This document shows positions 38,210 to 47,355 of a stretch of 55,854 nucleotides of DNA, one piece after another. The notes under the pieces are model-generated. The model was given only the letters and a program-made list of their open reading frames with translations. It was not told the DNA's origin and searched no databases. Location of the stretch: positions 1-55,854 of the forward strand of contig NZ_FOLO01000002.1 in NCBI RefSeq assembly GCF_900112265.1. The letters run 5' to 3'. Numbering within the stretch: the first letter of the stretch is position 1; the number at the start of each line of letters is the position of its first letter. The position numbers were made by a program, and so were the translations under genes. The stretch is from Pseudoalteromonas denitrificans DSM 6059. Its GTDB lineage: Bacteria > Pseudomonadota > Gammaproteobacteria > Enterobacterales > Alteromonadaceae.

Positions 38210-38237
38210 GGCCGTTTAAAAACGGCTTTTTTTGTTT
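38210..38237 (+). terminator. Terminator after the peptide gene
   Basis: GCCGTTT/AAACGGC (38211-38217 with 38220-38226) followed by a T run, about 90 bases after the peptide stop. This supports transcription of the peptide as its own short unit. Confidence 0.8.
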
Positions 38238-38245
38238 TTTTATAT

Positions 38246-38514
38246 TTAGTTATCTAATTGGTGTTGCCCTAGAATAATTAAAACCAGCGCTATAACTATG
38301 ATAATAACGAGCATAATGATAAGGTTGTTAGCGTATAGGTATTTGTCGACTAAATAAATACTCAATATACTGGCTAATATAAAGAGTGATTTACGTTTGC
38401 GGGTAAATTGGTTTAAATACTAGATTTAGGGCATCGATATCTTGTGCAACTTGCTGCACCTAAAAACCAACTTAAAGGTATTCTAGTTTTACATTTTGAA
38501 TATTTTGCAAGCAT
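38246..38514 (-). pseudogene. Small zinc-ribbon membrane protein, frameshifted
   Basis: ATG at 38514 (AAGGA upstream) opens MLAKYSKCKTRIPLSWFLGA, then ASCTRYRCPKSS, and stops at 38413. The other frame continues as YLNQFTRKRKSLFILASIL with two membrane helices and stops at 38246. A missing base near 38413-38422 explains both: the total is one base short of 90 codons. The Cys pattern resembles a small zinc ribbon. Too short and broken to be predicted as one gene, and its function is unknown. Confidence 0.55.
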
Positions 38515-38566
38515 AGTTAAAATTTTCCTTTATCCTAACCTGTGCTCATAAACCTTTTATAAGTGA

Positions 38567-39058
38567 CTAGCTTGTTAAGGTGTCTTCAAAGTTAATTAAT
38601 TCAAACTTTTTAAAAAATGTATTTAAACCTTTTGAAATATCATACGCAGAGTCAAATTCGTTATATACCACAGGATAGTCATCAGCCAAATCTTTTAATA
38701 AAGTTGTTTTGATAGGTGCATTTATCCAATGCGCATAAAAAACAGGTTTAGGTGTTTCTAAACTTAAATTATGTGCAAGTTCAAATGCACCGCTTTCACT
38801 CATAGAGGTGCGAATAAAGATCATCGCATCACATTGTTTTATGAGTTCTAACCTATGATTTCTAAAAGATCTTGGTGTAAATTTTATTTTGTTTCTCTGT
38901 TCAAAGTGTTCTACAAAGGTGTTTTTATTTAATGCTAGAGTACCCGTTAAAAAAGAAACGTCTTTGTATTCAGACTCAATTAAATACATGAGGCTTTGCA
39001 CTAATTGTTGTTGGTTATTATCCGCTTGAGTAAAGCTTTGCCTTATAAATAATTTCAT
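38567..39058 (-). CDS. Nucleoside 2-deoxyribosyltransferase-like / SLOG-type protein
   Basis: 163 residues. Starts MKLFIRQSF after a clean AGGAG. A Rossmann-like alpha/beta pattern with CDAMIFIRTSMSESGAFELAHNL resembles the nucleotide-binding and catalytic-Glu region of nucleoside 2-deoxyribosyltransferase and SLOG-like folds. Such proteins salvage or sense nucleotides, sometimes in defence. The family call rests on motif likeness only, and no partner gene is adjacent. Confidence 0.45.
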   Translation of the reverse strand: MKLFIRQSFTQADNNQQQLVQSLMYLIESEYKDVSFLTGTLALNKNTFVEHFEQRNKIKFTPRSFRNHRLELIKQCDAMIFIRTSMSESGAFELAHNLSLETPKPVFYAHWINAPIKTTLLKDLADDYPVVYNEFDSAYDISKGLNTFFKKFELINFEDTLTS

Positions 39059-39114
39059 TTTTACTCCTTTAATTATTTATAAATATAGCGAAATTATAAT
39101 TTTGTATCTTAAAC

Positions 39115-40443
39115 CTAAGTTGTACCAGCTTGCCAAGCTGGTAAATCGAACTGAACTAATAAGCCTCCTTGCTCTCTATTGGCTAATTTTAATTGACCAT
39201 CGTGAGCTGATATTACTTCATTACATAAACTTAAACCTAACCCAGTGCCTTTTTCTTTGGTACTGAAAAAAGGCAATAAAGCTTGCTGCAATTGATTCGC
39301 TTTCATGCCCGTACCTCGGTCTACTAAAGCAAACACTAAACGTTCATTTTCATGTACAACTTTAAGAACAATATCTTCTATATCACATTGTGATTCATGG
39401 GCATTTTTGAGCAAGTTTATTAAAACCTGCTCTATTTGAGTTGCATCAAAATAGCCGTCAATATTGGGCAATGTATCTTTTAAACTAAATGCGTAGATAC
39501 GCTGTACTGAGCTTATTAATAATGCCAAGTTTTGTTGGCTTTTTGTCGGTTCAGGAAGGCGTGCAAATTGAGCGTATTGTTCTAAAAATACTTTCAGATT
39601 ATCGGCTCTGCGATTAATCGTGATTAAAATATCCGGCAGCATATCAAAGTGTTCAGGCTTATTAAGTATTTTTAGTGCTGATGAAGTTAAAGAGGCTATG
39701 GGAGCTAATGAATTATTAAGCTCGTGAGAAATTAAACGTATGGCATTTTTCCATAAATTAATTTCCTGTCGTGATATTTCAGTGGTCAAATCTTTAAATA
39801 AATATAAGGTATGTTGGCGCATATTCATTTGAAAATGTTGACAAGATAAATAATAAGTTTGTTTCTTATCATCTTTATTAATGGTCACTAACCCTGATTG
39901 TTTTTTTCGGCAACTTTCGCTGAGTTCATCATTTAAAGTGTTGATGATATTTGAAAATGTTAACCCTTCTAATTTACCTTTAATATTAAATAACTTTTGG
40001 GCAACTAAGTTAGAATAAACAATTTGGTCATTTTCATTGATCAGCACGATAGAAACAGGAGTGCTTTGCATTATGGTATCTAATAATAACTCCCTTTGAA
40101 ATAAACTCATGCGCTCTTTTTTCATCGTTTTAGCAAGGGCGTTATAGGCATTGACTAATTGGCCTAATTCTCCTTGAAACTCATTGTGTATTTGCACACT
40201 AAAGTCATTATCTTGGAAACTTAATACACCTGAAGTAAGTGCTTTTAATAAATTGTGACTGGGTTTTAATAATGCATTGATGCCAAAAAAAACTAAACTA
40301 AGACAGAGTAAAAGACTCAGAGGTAAAGTTAAAAAAAGAGGAAATGAAAAAAACTGGGCAAAAACAAAAATACTTGTTTGTAGCAGCAAAACGATAAAAA
40401 ATAGTGTTAAAAGTTTCGCTGAGAGCGATATCCTTTTTATCAT
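39115..40443 (-). CDS. NtrY-like sensor histidine kinase
   Basis: 442 residues. Two N-terminal hydrophobic helices (about 10-30 and 34-55) lie almost back to back, leaving little periplasmic domain, so it probably senses within the membrane or cytoplasm. A HAMP-like segment, a PAS domain (about 120-220), the phosphoacceptor His in ISHELNNSLAPI and HATPase motifs (NLLKNAHES, DRGTGM, GTGLGLSL) follow. It overlaps the preceding response regulator gene by four bases. The short extracytoplasmic part resembles kinases that watch membrane-damaging peptides. Confidence 0.88.
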   Translation of the reverse strand: MIKRISLSAKLLTLFFIVLLLQTSIFVFAQFFSFPLFLTLPLSLLLCLSLVFFGINALLKPSHNLLKALTSGVLSFQDNDFSVQIHNEFQGELGQLVNAYNALAKTMKKERMSLFQRELLLDTIMQSTPVSIVLINENDQIVYSNLVAQKLFNIKGKLEGLTFSNIINTLNDELSESCRKKQSGLVTINKDDKKQTYYLSCQHFQMNMRQHTLYLFKDLTTEISRQEINLWKNAIRLISHELNNSLAPIASLTSSALKILNKPEHFDMLPDILITINRRADNLKVFLEQYAQFARLPEPTKSQQNLALLISSVQRIYAFSLKDTLPNIDGYFDATQIEQVLINLLKNAHESQCDIEDIVLKVVHENERLVFALVDRGTGMKANQLQQALLPFFSTKEKGTGLGLSLCNEVISAHDGQLKLANREQGGLLVQFDLPAWQAGTT

Positions 40444-41783
40444 CTTTTGTTTAACGCTATCGTAAATTTTTCCATTCTACGGTAACAGGCTTGGCGACTT
40501 AAACCTAAGGCCTTAGCTGCTTGAGATACAACACCATTAGCTTGCTCTAAAGCATTTTCTATGTCTTGTTTGGTATGTTCTTGTTGACTATTGGTATTTT
40601 TTTTAGTGAATTTAATACCTAAATGGTCTGCCTGAATTTCATTATCTGCGCTTAATAAACACGCTCTTTGAATCGCATTTTGAAGCTCTCTGACATTACC
40701 TGGCCAATCATAGTTTTGGATTAATGTTTCAGCACTTTTAGACAGGTATTTATCATTATCAATAAAAAGTGAAATAAGTTCATTGATATCTTCTTTTCTT
40801 TGGTTAAGTGGCGGTAAATCAAGTTCAATAACATTGAGACGATAATATAAATCTTCTCTGAAGTCTCCTTTTGTTATGGCACTTGCTAAGTTTTCATTGG
40901 TGGCGCTGATCACCCTTACTGTAACTTTTTTGGTAACTGAACTGCCTAAACGTTCAAACTCACCGGTTTGTAATACACGTAATAATTTTTTTTGCCCCTC
41001 TATTGATAAATTACCTATTTCATCTAAAAATAAGGTGCCACCGTCAGCTGCTTCAAAGCGGCCTATGCGTTGTTTTCCTGCTCCCGTAAACGCACCTTGC
41101 TCAGCACCAAATAATTCAGCTTCAAGTAAGTCTGCGGGTAGGGCGCCAACATTAACTTTAATAAAGGGTTTGTTTTTTACATTACTATTAGCTTGTATGA
41201 CTTCTGCTATTTTTTCTTTTCCAGCACCGTTGGGCCCTGTGATTAATACCGGAATAGGTGCTGCTGCGATCTGAGTTGCCATTTCAAGTAAACTCAGCAT
41301 AGACTCAGCTGCAAAGGCCATATTGCAAAGTGTATATTTTTGCTGAAGTTTGTTTAATCGAGTATTCACTCTTAATCTGCGTTTATTATCTTGTTGCTGT
41401 AATTCAGATAGTTCTATTAAATTTCTGACTGAGGCTAATATTTTATCGTCATTCCAAGGTTTAGATAAATAATCTGCTGCACCTTCTTTTACAAGTTCAA
41501 CAGCGGTTTCTAAATTTGCCCAGCCAGTCAATAATATAACGGGTAAGTCTAAAAATGATTGGCGTATTTGATGAAATAAAACTTTACCTTCATCGCCAGA
41601 AGTCGTGTCTTGACTAAAGTTCATATCTTGAATGACTAAGTCTACTTTTTGTTGTGATAAAAGGGTTAACCCTTGACTTGGTGACTCTGCACCTATGCAT
41701 TCAATATCATTTAAGATAAATAATACACGTAGTGCTTTAATCACATCTGGGTTGTCGTCTATGACTAAGACTGTTGGGTTCAT
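40440..41783 (-). CDS. NtrC-family sigma-54-dependent response regulator
   Basis: 447 residues. Receiver domain about 1-120 with the phosphoacceptor Asp in VIQDMNF and the Lys in LSKPWND. AAA+ domain about 150-385 with GPNGAGKE at Walker A, the sigma-54 contact motif GAFTGA and the LFLDEIGNL Walker B. Fis-type HTH at the end (VSQAAKALGLSRQACYRRM). It requires sigma-54 RNA polymerase. The likely target is the exporter operon just upstream on the same strand, whose promoter at 46617-46633 is of sigma-54 type. Confidence 0.92.
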   Translation of the reverse strand: MNPTVLVIDDNPDVIKALRVLFILNDIECIGAESPSQGLTLLSQQKVDLVIQDMNFSQDTTSGDEGKVLFHQIRQSFLDLPVILLTGWANLETAVELVKEGAADYLSKPWNDDKILASVRNLIELSELQQQDNKRRLRVNTRLNKLQQKYTLCNMAFAAESMLSLLEMATQIAAAPIPVLITGPNGAGKEKIAEVIQANSNVKNKPFIKVNVGALPADLLEAELFGAEQGAFTGAGKQRIGRFEAADGGTLFLDEIGNLSIEGQKKLLRVLQTGEFERLGSSVTKKVTVRVISATNENLASAITKGDFREDLYYRLNVIELDLPPLNQRKEDINELISLFIDNDKYLSKSAETLIQNYDWPGNVRELQNAIQRACLLSADNEIQADHLGIKFTKKNTNSQQEHTKQDIENALEQANGVVSQAAKALGLSRQACYRRMEKFTIALNKR

Positions 41784-41978
41784 TTTTATCCTTTAACAAG
41801 GGAGAACTAAAAGTGCTCCCAAATAAATTTATTAAGCTAAATTACGTATCACAACGTTTGGGCTATAGTGGCTGTTTCTTGCAGGAAAATAAACCAGAAA
41901 TTTAAAAGTTGATAACTAAAAAGCCAAGTTGTATCACACATCGAAAATATTTAAGGAGCCTAAAGCTCCCTAAAATAA

Positions 41979-43205
41979 TTAGGCTAATCCTCGGGTGACG
42001 ATAGCGGGTGCAATATTGGCTGCTTTTTTAGCTGGAAAATAAACGGCAAATAAACAAATTGACCAAATAAAGCATGCAATGTAAAAACAATAATCAAATT
42101 GTATCAGGCCACCATTATTGAAGCGGTCAACTAAAATGAAATTTAAATATAAGGACAACAAAATACCAAAGGCCATGCCTATAAAGGTCAATATACTATT
42201 TTCGATTAAGAAATAACGTATGATTTGCCATTTTGTTGCACCCAATGCGCGTTTGGTGCCTATTTCTTTTTTACGTAATGATACTGAAAAAGTTACCAAG
42301 CCAACAATGCCCATGGCTGTAATACATAAACCAATGAAACTGATCCCCAACATAGTAAAGGCAAAACTACTACGACCATCCCACAAACGTTTTTTAGCAC
42401 GGGCAGCAAATTCAACTGAGCGTACATGTCTTCCTGGTTGTTCATATAAAACATCCTTAATAGTCTGCAATATCTCATCGTCCATATTCGGTAATATACG
42501 AACCATATAATTAAATAGATTATTTTGACCATATTTAACTTGTGGACGTATTACGCTGTGATATTCAACTTGGGTGTATACAGCCATTTCTCCGAGCATG
42601 ATATTTTTATATATGCCTATAATTTTGGCTGGCTCTCTAGCATTATTGATATAAAATGTACTACCTAATGCATTGCCATTAGGAAATAGTGTCTTAGCCA
42701 TATCTTCACTCACAATGACATTTGGTGCACTTTGTTTGAGGTCTAGATAGTGGCCTTGAATTAAATCAAGCGGCTCAAGTGTTCTACCTGCTATAATCTC
42801 AACACCTAAAATTTCAGGACCATCTAAATTTGTATCAAATAAGCCAAGATTAATTGGTTTTGCCGTGTCTTCAATTGAACTGAAAACTTGATTACGATAA
42901 ATATTCAGCTCAAGTACGTTTTCTTTGGTTGGCGTTGCCAGTTTTACACCTTCAATTGCAGTCAAACGTTTTATATCATCTTCTATTAATTGACGTTTAT
43001 CTAAATTATTATCATATGTTGTAGTCCAAATATTGATAATTTCTTTTTCATCTAAATTAGATTTAATCATCCAATTATCTAATACATTAGCAGTGATAAA
43101 TACAGAGTTACTGACGATTGCTAAGGTAATTGCGACTTGTAATATAATCAAAATAGCGACCGCTTTTGAGCGCTTTAAGACTTTTAAAATATGTAAAATT
43201 TCCAT
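41979..43205 (-). CDS. ABC transporter permease, MacB/FtsX type (second)
   Basis: 408 residues. One N-terminal transmembrane helix, a large periplasmic MacB_PCD domain (about 40-285), and three C-terminal helices of the FtsX fold with RKKEIGTKRALGATK before helix 3. It pairs with the preceding permease, which ends one base before this gene starts; such tandem non-identical permeases form heterodimers. They move peptides or lipids by mechanotransmission rather than through the membrane. A small hairpin after the stop (GGAGC/GCTCC) may terminate the operon. Confidence 0.88.
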   Translation of the reverse strand: MEILHILKVLKRSKAVAILIILQVAITLAIVSNSVFITANVLDNWMIKSNLDEKEIINIWTTTYDNNLDKRQLIEDDIKRLTAIEGVKLATPTKENVLELNIYRNQVFSSIEDTAKPINLGLFDTNLDGPEILGVEIIAGRTLEPLDLIQGHYLDLKQSAPNVIVSEDMAKTLFPNGNALGSTFYINNAREPAKIIGIYKNIMLGEMAVYTQVEYHSVIRPQVKYGQNNLFNYMVRILPNMDDEILQTIKDVLYEQPGRHVRSVEFAARAKKRLWDGRSSFAFTMLGISFIGLCITAMGIVGLVTFSVSLRKKEIGTKRALGATKWQIIRYFLIENSILTFIGMAFGILLSLYLNFILVDRFNNGGLIQFDYCFYIACFIWSICLFAVYFPAKKAANIAPAIVTRGLA

Positions 43206-43206
43206 G

Positions 43207-44559
43207 TTATGCTCCTCGCAATTGGCTAGCCGGTGCTAAATTACTAATGCGCCATATTGGGTAGATACCTGCTGCAATAACACTAAAAGTGGTAATGGAT
43301 GCTGCTCTTATTATCATGTTCCAATCTATGCTATACAAAGCCTGTAACTGTTTTGGATCTGATAAATAATCGCTTTGGTATCTGGCAATTTCATACATGA
43401 TGTGCAAACCTAATTTAGATAGAACTAAACCTAACAATATACCGATAAACGAAATGATGATTACTTCAAAAAAATGTATTTTTACGATATAGTTTTTTGT
43501 TGCGCCTAGTGCTCTGTATAAGCTCACTAACTTAGCTTTAGATTGAAATTTTGCTAACATAATACCGGATGTATTAACGATACAAACGGCAAATAACAGA
43601 TATGACAACATCGCTAAGGTTTGCGTCCAATCATTGTCACCATAAAAAGCCATCATTTGACTTAGGCTGAGTGCGTATACTATTTTGTCTTGAAAAAAAC
43701 GGCCCATTTCTTTATTTTTTTGCGCATAGGCATTTAACCAAGTGAAAAAAGCATCTGACTGTTTTTTATCTTTAAATTCAGCCCATAATACTTCAAAACC
43801 ACATTCTGAGGCTTTTAAGCCTGCAACATCATTGTTGCGATATAGGCGATTATTTGCGGTTTGATTTTTTGGACAGGCTATTCTGGCAACACGGTTCAAG
43901 TTATTTTCAAGTGCAAAAGTATAAGGAATAAAAGCTTGATCATTGCGTCTTGTACTGAAATTTCGATTTTGAAAACGCTTAGGATGAACTGAGATATCCA
44001 TGACGCCTACAATTGTCATAGGTTTTTTTTCTATTAATATACGTTTTCCAACAGAGTTAGCGCCACCAAAAAAAGCATCATTAACTGTTTTATCTATTAC
44101 AATAACGGCTTTTGAATTTTTTTGATCATCTAGGCTCCAAGCATTACCATAAATAAAAGGCATTTCCATGAGATCAAATAACTGATTATTTACTGCACTG
44201 GCATTTAATCGCATAGGCCTTACTGTTAGCTCTTCTGGTTCAGCGATAAATCGTGTTTCCCATAACCTGACTAAATTTAGCGTACCTGGATTCGATGAAA
44301 AAATATTTTCAACATCTTTGTAGGTTGTACGAGGCATAGCATAAACCTCTTGTACAGGCGCATCTAATTCACGGTTATCTAACATAATTAAATGCACATT
44401 GTCGCTTTTATCAGGTAAAGATATTTTAAGCTCTTGATGCGCGATAGTCATCATAGTGGTCATTAGTGCTATGCCAATGGCTATGGTAAAAACCATTAAG
44501 ATATTAAGATTTTTTTTGTGTTTTAAACTATGCAATACTTGCTTAATTAACTCACTCAT
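43207..44559 (-). CDS. ABC transporter permease, MacB/FtsX type (first)
   Basis: 450 residues with the same architecture: N-terminal helix, periplasmic domain (about 45-320), and three helices, with KLVSLYRALGATKNYI in the FtsX motif position. The periplasmic part differs clearly from that of the other permease, supporting a heterodimer. It starts 10 bases after the ATPase gene. Export of, or resistance to, an antimicrobial compound is a typical role. Confidence 0.88.
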   Translation of the reverse strand: MSELIKQVLHSLKHKKNLNILMVFTIAIGIALMTTMMTIAHQELKISLPDKSDNVHLIMLDNRELDAPVQEVYAMPRTTYKDVENIFSSNPGTLNLVRLWETRFIAEPEELTVRPMRLNASAVNNQLFDLMEMPFIYGNAWSLDDQKNSKAVIVIDKTVNDAFFGGANSVGKRILIEKKPMTIVGVMDISVHPKRFQNRNFSTRRNDQAFIPYTFALENNLNRVARIACPKNQTANNRLYRNNDVAGLKASECGFEVLWAEFKDKKQSDAFFTWLNAYAQKNKEMGRFFQDKIVYALSLSQMMAFYGDNDWTQTLAMLSYLLFAVCIVNTSGIMLAKFQSKAKLVSLYRALGATKNYIVKIHFFEVIIISFIGILLGLVLSKLGLHIMYEIARYQSDYLSDPKQLQALYSIDWNMIIRAASITTFSVIAAGIYPIWRISNLAPASQLRGA

Positions 44560-44569
44560 TACAACTCCT

Positions 44570-45265
44570 TTAAACTGCCATATCTGTTAACTGAGATTGT
44601 TGAATATCACTGACCTGACCATCTAAAATTTGAATGTTTCGATTGGCGCGTCTGGCAAGTTCAGGGTCATGAGTAACCATGATAATCGTTGTGCCTTTTT
44701 TATTAATATCTTGCAATAAATCCATTACTTGTCGAGCCATCAGTGAGTCTAAATTTCCAGTTGGCTCATCGGCTAATAAAAACCTAGGTTTACCTGCTAA
44801 CGCTCTGGCAATTGCAACTCTTTGTTGTTGACCACCGCTGAGTTGATTTGGTAAATGGCGCATTCTCGAAGCTAAACCGACGACTTCTAAAGACGCTTCA
44901 ATGCGCTTTTTTCGCTCTGCGCGGTTTAAGCCTCTAAATATTAAAGGTACTTCTACATTATCATATAAACTTAAATCTGAAATTAAGTTAAAGCCTTGAA
45001 ATATAAAACCAATTTTTTCATTTCTGAGTCGAGATAGTCGGTTGTCGCTCAAGCCTTTAATATTCTCGCCATCTAATAAGTAATCACCTTCCTCAAAGGT
45101 TTCTAACATACCTGCTAAGTTTAAAAATGTGGTTTTACCTGATCCAGACGGGCCCGTTACAGATACGAAGTCTCCTTCAGCCACTTCTAAATTTACATCA
45201 CTTAATGCATGTGTTTCGATTAAGTCAGTACGATAAATTTTACTTACGTGTTTCATTGATAGCAT
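44570..45265 (-). CDS. ABC transporter ATPase, MacB/LolD type
   Basis: 231 residues with Walker A GPSGSGKTTFL, Q-loop FIFQGFNLI, signature LSGGQQQR, Walker B FLLADEPTG and the switch His in VTHDPELA. The LolD/MacB subgroup partners with FtsX-type permeases. It is second gene in the exporter operon, 21 bases after the HlyD-like gene. Confidence 0.93.
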   Translation of the reverse strand: MLSMKHVSKIYRTDLIETHALSDVNLEVAEGDFVSVTGPSGSGKTTFLNLAGMLETFEEGDYLLDGENIKGLSDNRLSRLRNEKIGFIFQGFNLISDLSLYDNVEVPLIFRGLNRAERKKRIEASLEVVGLASRMRHLPNQLSGGQQQRVAIARALAGKPRFLLADEPTGNLDSLMARQVMDLLQDINKKGTTIIMVTHDPELARRANRNIQILDGQVSDIQQSQLTDMAV

Positions 45266-45286
45266 TTTAAATTCCTTTATTTTTAA

Positions 45287-46573
45287 TTATTGTGTGATCA
45301 GTACTTGAGGTTGATCTTGAAAGGGGGTTAAGCTTGAAATCACAACATTATCACCTTCTTTTAATCCAGATATAATTTCGACTTTACCTGTGCTGCGTGC
45401 ACCGAGTTTAATTTTTACTTTTTTAGCTAAATTTTTATTAACTATATATGCTTTTAGTCCTGCACCAGATTCTACAAAAGCACCTCTTTGTAAAGTGAGT
45501 ACGTTTTCTTTTTTTTCTATGATGATTTGTGCTGATACTCTTTGATTTTGACGCATTCCTGAGACTTGCTCTATCAATCGAATACGTCCCGCAACTTGAC
45601 CATTATTGACTTCTGGTGAAATGGCAGTGAGCTTTCCTGGGTAAGATTTACCATTTAATGTGATATTGGCTTCAAAACCTAAACCTAGTTCATCAGCATA
45701 GCTTTCTGGAATTTGTGCAATAACTTCAAAGGCAGATAAGTCGACTAAAGATAAAAGCGCAGTGTTACGTAAAACAGCTTGTTTTTGTTGAATATTAATA
45801 TTACCTACTATGCCATTTAATGGTGAGCGGATCTCTAAAGCAGCCACTTTTCGTTGTAGTTCTTCACTGACATGGCGTTGACGTTGTAACTGTAACTCAA
45901 GCGCTTTAAGTTCAAATTCTAATTGTTCTTTTTGTAGTTTTAAACTTTCAATCGCATGATTATTGGTTAATTTTGCGCGCTTCAATCTTACGACAACTTC
46001 ATCATATTCTAATTGTGAAATAAGAGATTTATCTATACTGGCTTTTGAGCGTGCCATTTCACTTTTGGCTGCCGCTAAATCGACCCCTGCAATTTCCATT
46101 GTTTGTTGATTGTTTAAAAGCGCTCGACGGGTTTGAATTTTTTGTCTTTGAACTTGAATACTCAGCTCATCAAGTCTTGCTTTTTCTTGTGCATATTCGC
46201 TTCTGAGCTCAGGGCTATCGATTACCATAAGTAGTTGAGATTTTTTTACCGTATCTCCCGCTTTTACATGTAATAAAACCGTGCCTTCTTCGATTGAATA
46301 TAATGTTGGATTTACAGCTGCGATGGTTCTGCCTTCAATTCTAATATCTTCTATAAATAATCCTCGTGCTACTTTTGCCAAGCGAACTTGTTGATTTGAA
46401 ATCGTAGCGTCTGCACTTAGTAATGAAGCGACTGCAGGATAACTTATCCAGCTTACCGCTCCTATAGATGCAATTAATGCTAGGGTAATCAGATTAGTAC
46501 GATTAAGCCCAAATAGTATATTGCGTTTTTTAGGTGTTACAGCACGATCTTGTACAGAAGTATCTTTAATCAT
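45287..46573 (-). CDS. Periplasmic adaptor (HlyD/MacA family) of the exporter
   Basis: 428 residues. One N-terminal membrane anchor (LITLALIASIGAVSWISY), a biotinyl-lipoyl-like domain split by a long helical hairpin (about 120-245, rich in Q/L/R), then the beta-barrel and membrane-proximal domains. Adaptors of this type link MacB-like pumps to an outer-membrane channel (TolC), which is not in the window. First gene of the operon, with GGAGG and AAAGG sites in its leader and the sigma-54 promoter about 45 bases upstream. Confidence 0.9.
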   Translation of the reverse strand: MIKDTSVQDRAVTPKKRNILFGLNRTNLITLALIASIGAVSWISYPAVASLLSADATISNQQVRLAKVARGLFIEDIRIEGRTIAAVNPTLYSIEEGTVLLHVKAGDTVKKSQLLMVIDSPELRSEYAQEKARLDELSIQVQRQKIQTRRALLNNQQTMEIAGVDLAAAKSEMARSKASIDKSLISQLEYDEVVVRLKRAKLTNNHAIESLKLQKEQLEFELKALELQLQRQRHVSEELQRKVAALEIRSPLNGIVGNINIQQKQAVLRNTALLSLVDLSAFEVIAQIPESYADELGLGFEANITLNGKSYPGKLTAISPEVNNGQVAGRIRLIEQVSGMRQNQRVSAQIIIEKKENVLTLQRGAFVESGAGLKAYIVNKNLAKKVKIKLGARSTGKVEIISGLKEGDNVVISSLTPFQDQPQVLITQ

Positions 46574-46616
46574 GAGTAATTTCCTTTTAAAGTTATTTTG
46601 TAATTACATCCTCCTT

Positions 46617-46633
46617 ATCAACTTGTATGCCAA
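46617..46633 (-). promoter_or_regulatory. Sigma-54 (-24/-12) promoter of the exporter operon
   Basis: On the minus strand the sequence TTGGCATACAAGTTGAT matches the -24 GG and -12 elements with the required ten-base spacing; the -12 C is replaced by A. It lies about 44 bases before the HlyD-like start, and an NtrC-type regulator with GAFTGA is encoded at the end of the locus. Confidence 0.68.
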
Positions 46634-46680
46634 TTGTTATTTTATTGATTTAATTGAATTTGTTTTTTTTGTTTATCTCT

Positions 46681-46715
46681 CGGACGGACAGCGGACAGTC
46701 CGCGGACAGGCGTAC
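46681..46715. promoter_or_regulatory. GC-rich overlapping palindromes, candidate enhancer for the NtrC-type regulator
   Basis: Four GGAC units (46682, 46686, 46693, 46704) build nested dyads: GCGGAC-A-GTCCGC at 46691-46703 and GTCCGCGGAC at 46698-46707. The block stands out from the AT-rich surroundings. It lies about 60-90 bases upstream of the sigma-54 promoter, where enhancer sites normally sit. Confidence 0.6.
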
Positions 46716-46739
46716 GGATAGCAATTTAATGAGTTCTAT

Positions 46740-46768
46740 TTTACCAATGAAGTAGGTAGGGCTATAAT
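46740..46768 (+). promoter_or_regulatory. Sigma-70 promoter candidate for the NUDIX gene
   Basis: TTTACC at 46740-46745 and a perfect TATAAT at 46763-46768 with 17-base spacing, 45 bases before the chosen ATG. The GGAC palindromes lie just upstream, so they could influence both divergent promoters. Confidence 0.5.
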
Positions 46769-46812
46769 GCGCGGCTTTATTTCTGTTTATATTAATCTTG
46801 GTAACTTTGAAG

Positions 46813-47355
46813 ATGCATTTACTAAAATCAACCACACATTGCGATATAAAAACTTTATCTGGGAAAATATTTCAACGTAAAGCAGCCAGAGGCATAATAT
46901 TAAAAGGTGAAAATATACTGATGGTATATACCGCAAGGTACCATGATTATACGTTACCTGGTGGCGGAATAGATGATGGTGAAGATATTAAGATGGGTTT
47001 AATTCGCGAACTAAATGAAGAAACGGGTGCGAAAAATATCAAAAAAATTAAAGATTTTGGTTTATATGAAGAGTTTCGACCTTGGTACAAAAGTGATTAT
47101 GATATCGTTCATATGCTGTCTTATTGTTTTACTTGCACAATTGATGATGAATTGGGAGAAACTCAACTAGAAGATTATGAAATAAAAAATGGTATGAAAC
47201 CGGTTTGGATCAGCATTTTTGATGCTATTGCTCATAATGAAAATACGATGGCTCATAGTGATAAAAAAGGTATGTCGATTGAGCGGGAAACTTTTTTATT
47301 GAAAAAAATAGCAGAGCAAGTTTTAGTGAAAGCAGAGTCAGAGCGGGCATTATAA
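46813..47355 (+). CDS. NUDIX hydrolase
   Basis: 180 residues from the ATG at 46813 (a TTG at 46798 is less likely). The complete Nudix box is visible: GGGIDDGEDIKMGLI, then RELNEETG. These enzymes cleave nucleoside diphosphates linked to other groups. The substrate is unknown. Single gene, divergent from the exporter operon. Confidence 0.9.
   Translation: MHLLKSTTHCDIKTLSGKIFQRKAARGIILKGENILMVYTARYHDYTLPGGGIDDGEDIKMGLIRELNEETGAKNIKKIKDFGLYEEFRPWYKSDYDIVHMLSYCFTCTIDDELGETQLEDYEIKNGMKPVWISIFDAIAHNENTMAHSDKKGMSIERETFLLKKIAEQVLVKAESERAL

Noticed and set aside
41869..41883. TGGC...TTGC resembling a sigma-54 promoter on the plus strand
   Set aside because: GG-GC spacing is nine instead of ten bases, and it points away from the genes of the two-component pair.
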